Source: CAZQRW01 sp964596115
Lineage (GTDB): Bacteria > Hydrothermota > UBA3072 > B12-G15
Length of the DNA stretch: 41,953 bases
Assembly: GCA_964596115.1 (NCBI GenBank)
Contig: CAZQRW010000008.1
Span: forward strand, 1-41,953
Reading direction: 5' to 3'
The notes under the pieces were generated by a model. It ran no database searches, was not told the DNA's origin, and saw only the letters and a list, made by a program, of their open reading frames with translations. Numbering within the stretch: the first letter of the stretch is position 1; every line of letters starts with the position of its first letter. This document shows positions 33,299 to 41,905 of this stretch, in pieces. A program made the position numbers and the translations under genes.

Positions 33299-34138
33299 TT
33301 ATTGCTCTACTAACTCTACCCTTCGATTCTTTGCACGACCATCTTCTGTTTTATTTGAAGCAACGGGGGCTAAAGGGCCCACACCATAAGCTTTAAGACG
33401 ATTTGAAGCCACCCCATATTTCGATACCAGTTTTTTCACAACTGCCTCAGCCCTCGCCTGGGAAAGCTCCATATTGTAATTTATTTTTCCAACATTATCA
33501 GTGTGACCTACAACATACAATTTTAATTTAGGATCATTTTGAAGGAGTTCTGCTATTTCTTTAAGGGTAGGATCAGACACTGATCTAACCTCAGCTTTAT
33601 TAAAGTCAAAGTGAATACCATAAACAGATACATGTCCGGTAGAGCTGATATCCTGTGCCAGGCTTTTTGCATCGGCTACAACCTCCTGTGTCATTGCCTT
33701 TTTCTCTACAATAGTCAATTCATAACATTCTCCATCGCAATGAGCAAATACATAAATCCAAATGGTTTTTCCGCCTCTTTTCACTGTGAGCCAGGCTTCT
33801 TCTGGTTCATATTCGTAGACCAATGAACCACCTATCTTCCTTATAGCCCTTTCATAGTTCCGCAAAATCTGTAACTCGCTGGGAGCCTTTTCTCCCTCTT
33901 TGATTTCATATTCAATGTAATATTTGTGTCCTTCAACTTTAATATCTCCCCCTTTTGAATTCTTGAAATCAGCCTGTTCAAATTCCTTCTCTTTATAGTC
34001 TGTTATGTAAAAATTGGGCATTCGTGAAAGGAGAGGATGGTCCTTGCTTCCCGCAACATCCTCCTGAGCCTTAGCATCACCAGATGTTACTAATAAAAAT
34101 AGTAACCCAAACCCTAAAATAAAAGATATTTTCTTCAT
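33299..34138 (-). CDS. Exported OmpA-domain protein
   Basis: 279 residues. Signal peptide (about 1-24, ending DAKA). Residues about 30-165 form an N-terminal domain like DUF4892 (YITDYKEKEFEQADF; two cysteines in HCDGECYEL). Residues about 170-279 are the OmpA peptidoglycan-binding domain (GIHFDFNKAEV; VGHTDNVGKINYNMELSQARA; KNRRVELV). It is probably periplasmic or in the outer membrane, bound to peptidoglycan. A GGGGGTG Shine-Dalgarno precedes the ATG. It is transcribed alone. The OmpA domain is certain; the N-terminal domain name is likely. Confidence 0.9.
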   Translation of the reverse strand: MKKISFILGFGLLFLLVTSGDAKAQEDVAGSKDHPLLSRMPNFYITDYKEKEFEQADFKNSKGGDIKVEGHKYYIEYEIKEGEKAPSELQILRNYERAIRKIGGSLVYEYEPEEAWLTVKRGGKTIWIYVFAHCDGECYELTIVEKKAMTQEVVADAKSLAQDISSTGHVSVYGIHFDFNKAEVRSVSDPTLKEIAELLQNDPKLKLYVVGHTDNVGKINYNMELSQARAEAVVKKLVSKYGVASNRLKAYGVGPLAPVASNKTEDGRAKNRRVELVEQ

Positions 34139-34238
34139 GTGAACACCCCCTTTTTGTTTCTGCCATTTTGGCTATTAAATTGCGAATATGAGAAATTTGT
34201 GTATAAAAATAACATAAGTAAGAGGTCGGAGCTCTAAC

Positions 34239-34267
34239 ATCATATCCGCCGTCAATAGCAGTTTCAC
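34239..34267 (-). promoter_or_regulatory. Weak promoter candidate for the OmpA-domain gene
   Basis: Minus-strand GTGAAA (34267-34262) and TATGAT (34244-34239) are spaced by 17 bp, about 100 bp upstream of the ATG. The -35 matches consensus at four of six positions, so this is tentative. Confidence 0.3.
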
Positions 34268-34294
34268 AGTGGTCCTATTATGTTCGAGCGTTGC

Positions 34295-34573
34295 TTACCA
34301 GGAACGCCTTCCGCCACCTCGACGACCTTCGGAACGTGGACGAGCCTCATTAACGTTAAGTGTTTGCCCCTTAAGTTCCTTACCGTTCAGGCCAGTGATT
34401 GCTGACTGTGCTTCAGTTTTGGTTGGCATCTCTACAAATCCAAACCCCCTTGATTCGCCACTGAACTTGTCTTTAATAACACTAACGGATACGACCTGTC
34501 CGAAGGCTTCAAACGCCTTACGTAAATCCTCTTCAGTAACCTCATGCGACAGATGACCTACATAAATGTTCAT
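34295..34573 (-). CDS. RRM-type RNA-binding protein
   Basis: 92 residues. A single RNA recognition motif with RNP2 IYVGHL (3-8) and RNP1 RGFGFVEM (42-49), followed by an Arg/Gly-rich tail (RPRSEGRRGGGRRSW) typical of bacterial glycine-rich cold-shock RRM proteins. It probably binds single-stranded RNA as a chaperone or regulator. The start at 34573 has GGAGATCAG upstream; an in-frame ATG 90 bases earlier lacks RRM sequence and an SD. The promoter region holds a palindrome, suggesting regulation. Confidence 0.93.
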   Translation of the reverse strand: MNIYVGHLSHEVTEEDLRKAFEAFGQVVSVSVIKDKFSGESRGFGFVEMPTKTEAQSAITGLNGKELKGQTLNVNEARPRSEGRRGGGRRSW

Positions 34574-34623
34574 TCTGATCTCCTTTTTATTTTGAGCATT
34601 TGTACAGCACTCTTTTTTCTTCC

Positions 34624-34651
34624 AGTGTATATGAATAAATCCGTATACACT
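34624..34651. promoter_or_regulatory. Palindromic operator-like site at the RRM promoter
   Basis: AGTGTATA (34624-34631) and TATACACT (34644-34651) form an exact 8-bp inverted repeat with a 12-bp gap. It covers the -10 box and predicted start of the RRM gene, so it could be a repressor operator or, in RNA, a 5' leader hairpin. Confidence 0.5.
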
Positions 34652-34670
34652 ACCAATTAACAATAGACAA
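34642..34670 (-). promoter_or_regulatory. Promoter candidate for the RRM gene
   Basis: Minus-strand -35 TTGTCT (34670-34665) and -10 TATACG (34647-34642), 17 bp apart. The start would be near 34635, leaving a leader of about 60 bases as is common for cold-shock-type genes. Confidence 0.45.
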
Positions 34671-34706
34671 TGATATATTCATATCTTACCCTTCTTATCT
34701 ATAAAG

Positions 34707-36440
34707 TCAAGCTAAAATAGACAATAGATCATTGAGTTCTTCATTCGTAAGAGGCCCACCATCCTTTGATAACTTTAAAAGAAGCACAAAAAAATCCGGC
34801 CTCTCGAGACGAGAGAATGTAAGTTGATATTTCTCTGCAGCCTCAACAGTCTTTTGTAGAATTTTTAACGACTTAGAGTACGCAATAACAACAAACGTCC
34901 CGCTTTCAATATGCCTGTATTCAAATATTAGTTTCTCTCCCTTGTATTTATTTATTATTTCATAGGCCATTTTTAGAAGAATCGAAATATTTTCTTCCTT
35001 TTCGCTCAACCTGTAAAAGTCCTCAATAGAATAATAGAGTTCCTTCAGTTCATCTGAAGGAATATTCTTCAACATCTTCTGAATTGCCTGGATTCTGTTT
35101 AAATCCATTTTCCTCATACCTTCATCAAAATCTCTAAATTTACCAAGTATTTCTGAAAGAATCTTTCTAAATTCTTCATATACAGATGAAACATCTTCAA
35201 AATAATCTGCCTCTGCTCTTACATCAAAAATCTGGACTACACATTCGTTAAAGTACTTCGGTGGATGTATGGTCAACAGGCTTAAACCCTGATTTACTTC
35301 GATAAATTTAACAAATTTGTCAAGTTTATTCCCTGTCTCAGTGACTATTATTACTTTAAAATCCGTAAAATACTCGGAACTCGAAACAATGCTGATATAC
35401 ACCTGAGGAATCTTTGACACCAAGAATTCCTTCGACAGAAATGGTATAATTGCCCTGAGGTAATGTTCGTAGCCCCCCGCATAATCCCTTATCCTTAATT
35501 TTTCCAGTTGCCTTTTTCTGTATAATCTCTTCAGGATGATTCTTATTTTCCTTTTTTCTTCCCTGCCGTATGCTTTACCTTTACTATCTGTAACCTCGAG
35601 CCTTGCAATCGTGATCCCTTCTGGTGTATTAAATTCCTTGTTGTACATAATTTTCGTATCTGGAACAACAAACATAATTGCGTCAAGGATCTCTTTTAGA
35701 CTTATGTCTGATGCGTAAAAACCAACAGTAATACCCGTTAGCTCACCCTTATTTGTTACAATATTCTTTGTCCAAACTTCGACCTGCCCTTTGCTTCTTT
35801 TTACCTTCTGGATTATCTTATATGTTTTTATAATCTGTTCAGCAAGATCCTCTGGTTTCCTCTCCTCAATATAGGCCTTCGAACGGGAAGAGAAAAATTT
35901 GAAAACCTCTCCTTCTGCTCCAATAAGATACTTTAACAACTCTTTCTCCGCCCTCCTCTCAATTATATCTACAACGCTTGTGTAGATCTTCAACCTTTTT
36001 GCTTCCATAGAGATCAGTAGTCTTTTCGCAATACTTCCAATAGAAAGAGCCCTGATATTATTCACTATTTCATCCCTTTCATCGAGAAATTTCTTGAGTT
36101 TCTCTTCTTCTGCAATTTTTATAACTATAATTATTATTGCTAACTCTTTACCTTCAACTTCAAGGACAAATCCCTCCTCATAAAAAATATTCCATCCCCT
36201 CTCATGGACTGCACCCATAACCGCATCAGATAATCCCGGCCAATCTGAAGCAAGAATTCCTATTATCATTGGTTTGGGAAATCCTGTAGTATCCGGTTCA
36301 TTTACGTATGTAATAACACCTTCTTTTTCATTATGCCACTTTGAGAGCAGTTCATTTACCACTATCCTCTCCCTCTCTTTAGGGAAAACCCTCCTCAATC
36401 TGTCTACTATTTTCTCAATATGTTCATCTTGTGATTGCAT
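34707..36440 (-). CDS. ACT-domain protein resembling the N-terminal part of NAD-glutamate dehydrogenases
   Basis: 577 residues. An ACT-like segment at about 50-110 (IIGILASDWPGLSDAVMGAVHERGWNI) and further beta-alpha regions (ITVGFYASDISLKEILDAIM; GTFVVIAYSKSLKILQKTVEA) suggest several ACT-type sensory domains. The ACT region recalls that of large NAD-dependent glutamate dehydrogenases, but no dehydrogenase catalytic domain is present. A ligand-sensing or regulatory role is likely; the ligand is unknown. It overlaps the DUF4159 gene by 17 bp and ends the eight-gene operon. The family name is tentative. Confidence 0.65.
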   Translation of the reverse strand: MQSQDEHIEKIVDRLRRVFPKERERIVVNELLSKWHNEKEGVITYVNEPDTTGFPKPMIIGILASDWPGLSDAVMGAVHERGWNIFYEEGFVLEVEGKELAIIIIVIKIAEEEKLKKFLDERDEIVNNIRALSIGSIAKRLLISMEAKRLKIYTSVVDIIERRAEKELLKYLIGAEGEVFKFFSSRSKAYIEERKPEDLAEQIIKTYKIIQKVKRSKGQVEVWTKNIVTNKGELTGITVGFYASDISLKEILDAIMFVVPDTKIMYNKEFNTPEGITIARLEVTDSKGKAYGREEKRKIRIILKRLYRKRQLEKLRIRDYAGGYEHYLRAIIPFLSKEFLVSKIPQVYISIVSSSEYFTDFKVIIVTETGNKLDKFVKFIEVNQGLSLLTIHPPKYFNECVVQIFDVRAEADYFEDVSSVYEEFRKILSEILGKFRDFDEGMRKMDLNRIQAIQKMLKNIPSDELKELYYSIEDFYRLSEKEENISILLKMAYEIINKYKGEKLIFEYRHIESGTFVVIAYSKSLKILQKTVEAAEKYQLTFSRLERPDFFVLLLKLSKDGGPLTNEELNDLLSILA

Positions 36441-37041
36441 AATATAAAATATTTACTCCCATCTTAAAGGCCTGTTCCCTTTTTTGGGGAGGGTCATTAT
36501 GAACATCTGGATTTGCCCATCCATCGCTTATATTTGTATTATATGTATAGTATAGAGATAATCTTTTATGAAGAAATATACCATATCCATGTGGTGGGCC
36601 CTTATAATGCTCATGTATCTTGGGCAATCCATCAGGAAAATCATAAAAAATATGATATATAGGATGTTCAAGGGGTAGTTCTATCAGTTCATTGGAGGGA
36701 AATGTTCTAAGTATTTCTCTCCTTATATATTCATCCATTCCATAATCATCATCTGCATATACAAATCCACCATTCCATAGATATTTTCTCAGATTTTCAA
36801 TCTCCTTTTCGGTAAGATTTATTCTTCCATGCCCTGTAATAAAAAGAAAGGGATACGAGAAAATATCGTTATCACTCAAGGACAATACCTTCTCTTCTTT
36901 ATTTGTCTTTATACCTGTCCTTTTTTCAAATTCCGTCATAAGATTTGGAATTATGGAAGGATCATTATACCAATCACCTCCACTGTACTTTATACGCACA
37001 ATCTGAATCTGGAATATTAGGATAAGACTAAGAAAGAGCAT
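36424..37041 (-). CDS. DUF4159 protein
   Basis: 205 residues. A short hydrophobic N-terminus (MLFLSLILIFQIQIV) is probably a signal peptide or anchor. The rest matches DUF4159: YPFLFITGHGRINLTEKE, LRKYLWNGGFVYADDDYG, FPSNELIELPLEHPIYH and a C-terminal MGVNILYYAI. The fold resembles glutamine-amidotransferase-like proteins, but no catalytic Cys triad is visible. DUF4159 genes often lie near MoxR/VWA clusters; those are absent here. It overlaps both neighbours, by 14 and 17 bp. Confidence 0.85.
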   Translation of the reverse strand: MLFLSLILIFQIQIVRIKYSGGDWYNDPSIIPNLMTEFEKRTGIKTNKEEKVLSLSDNDIFSYPFLFITGHGRINLTEKEIENLRKYLWNGGFVYADDDYGMDEYIRREILRTFPSNELIELPLEHPIYHIFYDFPDGLPKIHEHYKGPPHGYGIFLHKRLSLYYTYNTNISDGWANPDVHNDPPQKREQAFKMGVNILYYAITR

Positions 37042-37432
37042 CCTTTGTATCCTTTAATTTCTCTTCAAGGGCTTTTTTAACCCTCATCATTCTATTCAAT
37101 TGTTTTGAGAGCGTAACTATATCATTTTTAACAGATTCTCTCTCCCTTTTTAACTCTTCAATCTCCTTTTCAAGGTTTTCTTTTTCGCTACGCAGATCCT
37201 CCAACGATGTCTTCTCTGCAATTTCTTCAAGTGTAGATTTGAGGTCGAGCCCTTCTTTTTTTTCTCCCTCTGGAGGCTCATTTAAATCAAGTTCTTTTAT
37301 TCCCTTCAGGGCTCGTTTTTTATCCTCCTTTTCTTTTTCTGCTTTTGAATCTACACCCCGTTTCTCTTCCTCTATTTTTTCTTTTCCAAATTCATCTTCA
37401 AAGTTATTCTTCTTTTTTCTTCTAAAAAACAT
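37028..37432 (-). CDS. Charged coiled-coil protein
   Basis: 134 residues. The N-terminus is very basic (FFRRKKKNN), the middle is charged and probably disordered, and the C-terminal half (about 75-130) is a heptad coiled coil (LEKEIEELKRERESVKNDIV). No known domain. It starts one base after the xerC/D stop, using GGGGG from that gene's 3' end as Shine-Dalgarno, and overlaps the DUF4159 gene by 14 bp. Composition alone would be weak evidence; its place in the operon makes it a likely real gene. Confidence 0.65.
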   Translation of the reverse strand: MFFRRKKKNNFEDEFGKEKIEEEKRGVDSKAEKEKEDKKRALKGIKELDLNEPPEGEKKEGLDLKSTLEEIAEKTSLEDLRSEKENLEKEIEELKRERESVKNDIVTLSKQLNRMMRVKKALEEKLKDTKDALS

Positions 37433-37433
37433 A

Positions 37434-38315
37434 CTACCCCCTTGGATGGAATGATTTTAGTGTCTCTTTCAGGTATTCCCTGTCAATATGCGTATATATC
37501 TGCGTTGTTGAGATATCACTATGTCCAAGCATAATCTGGACAGCACGGAGATCCGCACCTCCTTCAAGAAGATGAGTAGCAAATGAATGTCTGAATGTAT
37601 GAGGTGTGACTCTCTTCCCTATGCCAGCAATTTGTAGATAACTCTGCAATCTTTTCCAGAATCCCATCCTACTTAATTTTTTACCACTTTTTGATAGAAA
37701 AATCAAGGGAGTTTTTTTATTTTTTTTAAAGAAGTATACCCTTCCATTTTTTAAATAATCCATTAATGCCCTCCTAGCCTTCTCACCAAGTGGAATAAGT
37801 CTCTCCTTTTTTCCTTTTCCAAGAACCCTTACAAACATTTCATCAAGAAAGACATCCTCCAATCTTAAAGAAAGAAGCTCAGATATTCTTAGTCCACATC
37901 CATACAAAAGTTCCAAACAGGCTCTATCCCTTAGCCCAAATGGAGTAGACAAATCCACAGTTTTTATTATCTTTTCAATCTCAAAGGGCTCAAGTATATC
38001 GGGTAACTTTCTTTCTGTTTTTGGTGCATCCACTGTTTCTGTGGGATCATCTTTTACTATGCCTTCCGCCTGGAGAAAGTGAAAAAAGACACGTAGAGAA
38101 CTAATCTTTCTTGTAATTGAAGCTGGACTAAGTCCTGATTTGCTCATTGAAGAAATATAATTTTCTATGTCACTTTCCATTACTGACTCTGGAGACCTGG
38201 CGATAAAAAGTAAAAACTGGCTAACGTCCCTTTTGTAAGCATCAGTTGTATTTTCTGATGCCGTTCTCTCTGTTTTAAGATAAAGAATAAATCTATCAAT
38301 GTATTTCGTAACCAT
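37434..38315 (-). CDS. XerC/XerD-type tyrosine recombinase
   Basis: 293 residues, the usual Xer length. An N-terminal SAM-like core-binding domain (1-100) is followed by the catalytic domain with R143 (GLRISELL), the lysine in GKGKKERLIPL near 168, H239 and R242 (HTFRHSFATHLL), H265 (LGHSDISTTQIYTH) and nucleophile Y274. It probably resolves chromosome dimers at dif; no dif site or mobile-element context is seen here. The start at 38315 gives the family N-terminus; a longer TTG reading adds 40 residues that are the out-of-frame MBL gene. It overlaps that gene by 20 bp. Confidence 0.93.
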   Translation of the reverse strand: MVTKYIDRFILYLKTERTASENTTDAYKRDVSQFLLFIARSPESVMESDIENYISSMSKSGLSPASITRKISSLRVFFHFLQAEGIVKDDPTETVDAPKTERKLPDILEPFEIEKIIKTVDLSTPFGLRDRACLELLYGCGLRISELLSLRLEDVFLDEMFVRVLGKGKKERLIPLGEKARRALMDYLKNGRVYFFKKNKKTPLIFLSKSGKKLSRMGFWKRLQSYLQIAGIGKRVTPHTFRHSFATHLLEGGADLRAVQIMLGHSDISTTQIYTHIDREYLKETLKSFHPRG

Positions 38316-39657
38316 CCCCAAATTCAGGCAGATCAACCCTAAAACCCATTTTCTGTAACGTCTTCCCCAGAGGGACCATCTGTGAATCTTCACCGTGTAC
38401 AAGAAAAATCCTCTCTGGTGAAATCCTTTTTGCAAAATTTATTAGACCATTTTTATCTGCATGAGCACTGAATTCATGAAGAACCTCAACCTTTGCCCTT
38501 CTTTGATATGGGGTACCAAAAATATTAACATACTTTTCACCATCAACAAGTTTCCTCCCCAGTGTATTCTTTGCTTGATATCCTACAATAAGGATAATGT
38601 TCCTTTCATTCTCTATGGAATTCTTCAGGTGATGGAGAATCCTGCCATGCTCACACATTCCACTGGCAGAAATAATTATCATCGGGCCCTCTTTATGGTT
38701 AAGTTCTTTTGACTCTTCGACATCAGTGATATAATGGACCCTATGAAATCCAAAAATATCTCTATTTTCCTTCAAAATATCCTTTGCTTCCTCATCCATA
38801 CATTCAGTATGTCTCATAAATACCTCTGTTACATCCACAGTAAGTGGAGAGTCAACGTATATAGGTATAGGAGGTATCCTATTTTCCTCAATCAAATTAT
38901 TCAGAGAGTATACGATCTCCTGTGCCCTTTCCACTGCAAAGGAAGGGATAATTATCTTTCCTCCTTTACTCACTGCATCCTTTACGATCCTTTCCACATC
39001 ACTATCAGCTAGTTTAATATCCCTGTGTAGTCTGTTGCCATAAGTACTTTCCATAATAAGTATGTCAACATCTTCAGGGACCTCGGGATCCCTTATAATA
39101 GGAAGATGCTTCCTTCCCAGGTCACCTGTAAAAAGAATTCTCTTCCCTTCAACTTCCATCAGCACCTCTGCCGAACCAAGAATATGCCCTGCATCGTAGT
39201 ATTCAAACCTTATTATCCTCTCAATAGGCTGGTGATAGTTAGTAGGAGAAAAATGCTCAAGTGCCTCTTCGGCATCTGTCATTCTATACAATGGTTCCAC
39301 AGTCCCTTCGTTCTTATGTTTTTTATTTATATACTCTGCATCTCTTTCCTGTATATGAGCCGAATCAAGAAGCATATAATTTAGAAGATCAACAGTCGCT
39401 GGTGTGGCATAAATTTCGGAATCAAATCCAGACTTTATTAGATTTGGTATACTCCCAGAATGATCAATGTGCGCGTGAGAAAGAACCATATATTCAATCT
39501 CCCCCGCATTAAATGGTAATTTTCTGTTCTTTTCTTCTGATTCTTTCCTTCTTCCTTGAAACATACCGCATTCAAAAAGTATTTTCTTGCCACCTGTCTC
39601 TACAATAAACTTACTACCCGTCACTTCCCTTGTCGCTCCAAAAAATTTAATATGCAT
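38296..39657 (-). CDS. MBL-fold beta-CASP ribonuclease
   Basis: 453 residues. Metallo-beta-lactamase motif HAHIDH at 61-66, DAGHILGS, LFTGDLGR, and beta-CASP motifs: PSFAVERAQE, IISASGMCEHGRILHHL, and EFSAHADKNGL with a final LVHGE. It belongs to the YSH1/CPSF73-like group of RNA-processing endonucleases. AGGAGG lies just upstream of the ATG. It begins 15 bp after the transporter stop and overlaps xerC/D by 20 bp. Confidence 0.93.
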   Translation of the reverse strand: MHIKFFGATREVTGSKFIVETGGKKILFECGMFQGRRKESEEKNRKLPFNAGEIEYMVLSHAHIDHSGSIPNLIKSGFDSEIYATPATVDLLNYMLLDSAHIQERDAEYINKKHKNEGTVEPLYRMTDAEEALEHFSPTNYHQPIERIIRFEYYDAGHILGSAEVLMEVEGKRILFTGDLGRKHLPIIRDPEVPEDVDILIMESTYGNRLHRDIKLADSDVERIVKDAVSKGGKIIIPSFAVERAQEIVYSLNNLIEENRIPPIPIYVDSPLTVDVTEVFMRHTECMDEEAKDILKENRDIFGFHRVHYITDVEESKELNHKEGPMIIISASGMCEHGRILHHLKNSIENERNIILIVGYQAKNTLGRKLVDGEKYVNIFGTPYQRRAKVEVLHEFSAHADKNGLINFAKRISPERIFLVHGEDSQMVPLGKTLQKMGFRVDLPEFGDGYEIH

Positions 39658-39672
39658 ATTCTAATCCTCCTT

Positions 39673-40938
39673 TTATTTCCATATAAACCACAAAAATAAG
39701 GCAGATGCAGTTACTCCCCCGATAGTGAATGGAAGTCCAACTTTCACAAAGTCTGAAAATTTGAATTTAATACCCTCTCTCTGGATTACACCCCAGGTTA
39801 CAATGTTTGCAGCAGCACCTACAGGAGTAATATTGCCACCTACTGTTGCACCTATCAATATCCCAAATGTAAAGAGATAAGGGGATGTTCCCAGACTATT
39901 TGCTAATTGAATACCAATTGGTATCATAGCAGTTACATAAGGGACATTATCAATAAAGGCTGAAAGAAAAACAGAGGTGACCACAAGAATAACGAACGTC
40001 ATTCCCAAATTGTTTCCAACAATAAGTTCAATTTTGGAAACAAGATAACTTACTACGCCTGCCTCTGTAATGCCTCTTATCAAAATAAAAATACCCATAA
40101 GAATTAAAAGTGTCTCGTAATCAAATCTCCTCAGTACCTTCACCCCATCCCTCTTGTAAACTAATACCAAGATTATTGCAATAATCATTGAGCCTATCCC
40201 CCCCGCATAGCCAAATAGTTTATGGCTTAAAGAAACGAAGAACAGGTAAAGAACGGCAATTACAAAGAAGTAGAGAGGGATATAAGACTTGACAGGGTCC
40301 ACTTTAATCTTATCAATGGGGATGTTTCTTAACCTTCTATATATCCAGCCAATCACAAACAATGATACAATGGCTCCAATCTCCACTGCAAAGAATATAG
40401 ACAATTTTCCATTAACTACGAAAAAATCCATAAATGTCATTTTCGTATAACCTGCAAGTATCATACTGGGTGGATCCCCTATTAGTGTAGCAGTCCCCTG
40501 AAGATTCGAACTTAAGGTGATACCTAATAAAAAGGGGACAGGGGAGACCTTCGCCTTCCTTGATATCTCAATAGCGATTGGAGCGAGTATGAGAACAGTT
40601 GCAACATTCTCAAGAAACATTGAGATTATACCAGAGAATATGCTCATGAGAATAACAGCAAAGAAAAGACTTTTTGATTTATCAACAACTATCTTGGCAA
40701 GCCTTGCAGGTATATTTGCTTCCGCCATAAAATCTGTAATGATGAGAAATCCAACAAATATACCAATGATATTCCAGTTAACATATGTAATGATGCCGGA
40801 GGGTTTAATAATTCCTGATGTAACAAAAAGGATGATCCCTGCCCAAATTACGATATATTTCCTCTTCTTTACAATTGCGAAGAATATGTATACAAAGAGA
40901 AATACGATCAGGGTGAAGAAAACTCTGTTAATACCCAA
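39673..40938 (-). CDS. ArsB/NhaD-superfamily ion transporter
   Basis: 421 residues with about 11-12 membrane helices. Superfamily signatures: LENVATVLILAPIAIEI near 110-126, the NLQGTATLIGDPPSMILAGY loop near 148-167, DNVPYVTAMIPIGI near 330, and GATVGGNITPVGAAANIVT near 370. Members transport arsenite, sodium/protons or anions; the substrate here cannot be told. The start is TTG 40938: AAGGTG lies about seven bases upstream and no early ATG exists. It overlaps the lipoprotein gene by 31 bp. Confidence 0.87.
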   Translation of the reverse strand: MGINRVFFTLIVFLFVYIFFAIVKKRKYIVIWAGIILFVTSGIIKPSGIITYVNWNIIGIFVGFLIITDFMAEANIPARLAKIVVDKSKSLFFAVILMSIFSGIISMFLENVATVLILAPIAIEISRKAKVSPVPFLLGITLSSNLQGTATLIGDPPSMILAGYTKMTFMDFFVVNGKLSIFFAVEIGAIVSLFVIGWIYRRLRNIPIDKIKVDPVKSYIPLYFFVIAVLYLFFVSLSHKLFGYAGGIGSMIIAIILVLVYKRDGVKVLRRFDYETLLILMGIFILIRGITEAGVVSYLVSKIELIVGNNLGMTFVILVVTSVFLSAFIDNVPYVTAMIPIGIQLANSLGTSPYLFTFGILIGATVGGNITPVGAAANIVTWGVIQREGIKFKFSDFVKVGLPFTIGGVTASALFLWFIWK

Positions 40939-41501
40939 ATTTCTTCACCTTCTTTTCTTTTTACAAGGCCCAGATTTGGAGCATACCACTCATCAACAAG
41001 CGTTGTATCTCCATTTCTAATAAATTTTCTTCTCACGTGATAAGTATCCCTAACATCTCCATATGGAAGAGAAAGTGTACCTCCATAACGTACAGTTATA
41101 CTTATGGATAAGTATAAATCGATTGTATCTCCGGAATAGAACTCCTTAAACCTCAGGGTATCTCTTAAGGAATCCCCTGAAACAAAAGGAAGTGGAAGAT
41201 ATAACTCCTTCACCACTCCAAAATCTATTCTATCACCTCCGTATGTTATTATTTCATCTCGCAAATTATATATTCCATCAAACTCCCTCTTTATATCGTA
41301 TGGAATACCATCAATAACCATATGGAAAATGCTGTCCTCTTCATTATCAACATATATATATTTTTCCAGGGAATCTGCCTGGAATTTCCAATTCATTCCT
41401 ACTCCTATTGGGAAATAATCAGAGGCAAATCTTGTTGGTGTCGAAAAGCTACATCCCGAAACCAATGCCAAAATAAGTAATATCCGAACCAATCGAGCCA
41501 T
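40908..41501 (-). CDS. Lipoprotein of unknown function
   Basis: 197 residues. A lipoprotein signal (MARLVRILLILALVSGC) has its lipobox cysteine at 17. The mature part is beta-rich with many Asp, Tyr and Gly, and ends in a possible beta-structured domain (ADEWYAPNLG-like stretch near 178, LGLVKRKEGEEIWVL). No family is recognised. ATG 41501 is chosen because GAGGAGG precedes it; a TTG 15 bases upstream reads through the SD itself. It overlaps the beta-barrel gene upstream by 53 bp and the transporter by 31 bp, so the three are tightly coupled. Confidence 0.8.
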   Translation of the reverse strand: MARLVRILLILALVSGCSFSTPTRFASDYFPIGVGMNWKFQADSLEKYIYVDNEEDSIFHMVIDGIPYDIKREFDGIYNLRDEIITYGGDRIDFGVVKELYLPLPFVSGDSLRDTLRFKEFYSGDTIDLYLSISITVRYGGTLSLPYGDVRDTYHVRRKFIRNGDTTLVDEWYAPNLGLVKRKEGEEIWVLTEFSSP

Positions 41502-41871
41502 TAAAAACCTCCTCAAATTTGAGGTTTAAAAAAATATAGGGTTTCGTTCTGATCAAAAATTTAAATCTTATTCCCACATCAGGGTAGAAACCGTTCTCCT
41601 TACCCCCGTATCTCCCTTCTCTCACACAATAATTTAGAGAGACCGAAGGGACTATATGTAAAAAATCCTTTTTTAAGGGATATCCAATTTCAAATTTATA
41701 AATAAAAAGGTTGTAACCCTCTTTTGAAAAGTTTACAAAATTAATTCCAAAGTCCAGATATTTTTCATACACAAGAGAGAAAGAGACACCGGATTGTGTA
41801 TTCTGGGAAAAATACCCTGATGGGATCGCAGATGAAAGGGAAAACTCCCAGGAAAGTAGTAATATTATCAT
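41449..41871 (-). CDS. Small secreted beta-rich protein, probable outer-membrane barrel
   Basis: 140 residues. A signal peptide (about 1-15, ending SLSSA) is followed by amphipathic beta-strands (VSFSLVYEKYLDFGINFVNF; FIYKFEIGYPLKK; IRFKFLIRTKPYIFLNLKF). Size and pattern suggest a small beta-barrel, though the last residue is Met rather than the usual Phe. It heads an eight-gene operon. The ATG lies six bases after a TATCAT -10 box with no SD, so a leaderless mRNA is likely. Family unknown. Confidence 0.7.
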   Translation of the reverse strand: MIILLLSWEFSLSSAIPSGYFSQNTQSGVSFSLVYEKYLDFGINFVNFSKEGYNLFIYKFEIGYPLKKDFLHIVPSVSLNYCVREGRYGGKENGFYPDVGIRFKFLIRTKPYIFLNLKFEEVFNGSIGSDITYFGIGFGM

Positions 41872-41877
41872 ATGAAA

Positions 41878-41905
41878 ATGATATATATAGACTTTGTTTT
41901 GTCAA
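41878..41905 (-). promoter_or_regulatory. Promoter giving a leaderless mRNA for the last operon
   Basis: Minus-strand -35 TTGACA (41905-41900) and -10 TATCAT (41883-41878) are 16 bp apart, and ATG 41871 follows after exactly six bases. No Shine-Dalgarno precedes it. Confidence 0.65.

Noticed and set aside
34574..34663. N-terminal extension of the RRM protein
   Set aside because: The extension is not RRM-like, would start within the promoter region, and the SD is placed for ATG 34573.
38316..38435. 40-residue N-terminal extension of the Xer recombinase
   Set aside because: It is the MBL gene read in another frame; Xer proteins begin near MVTKYIDRFI.
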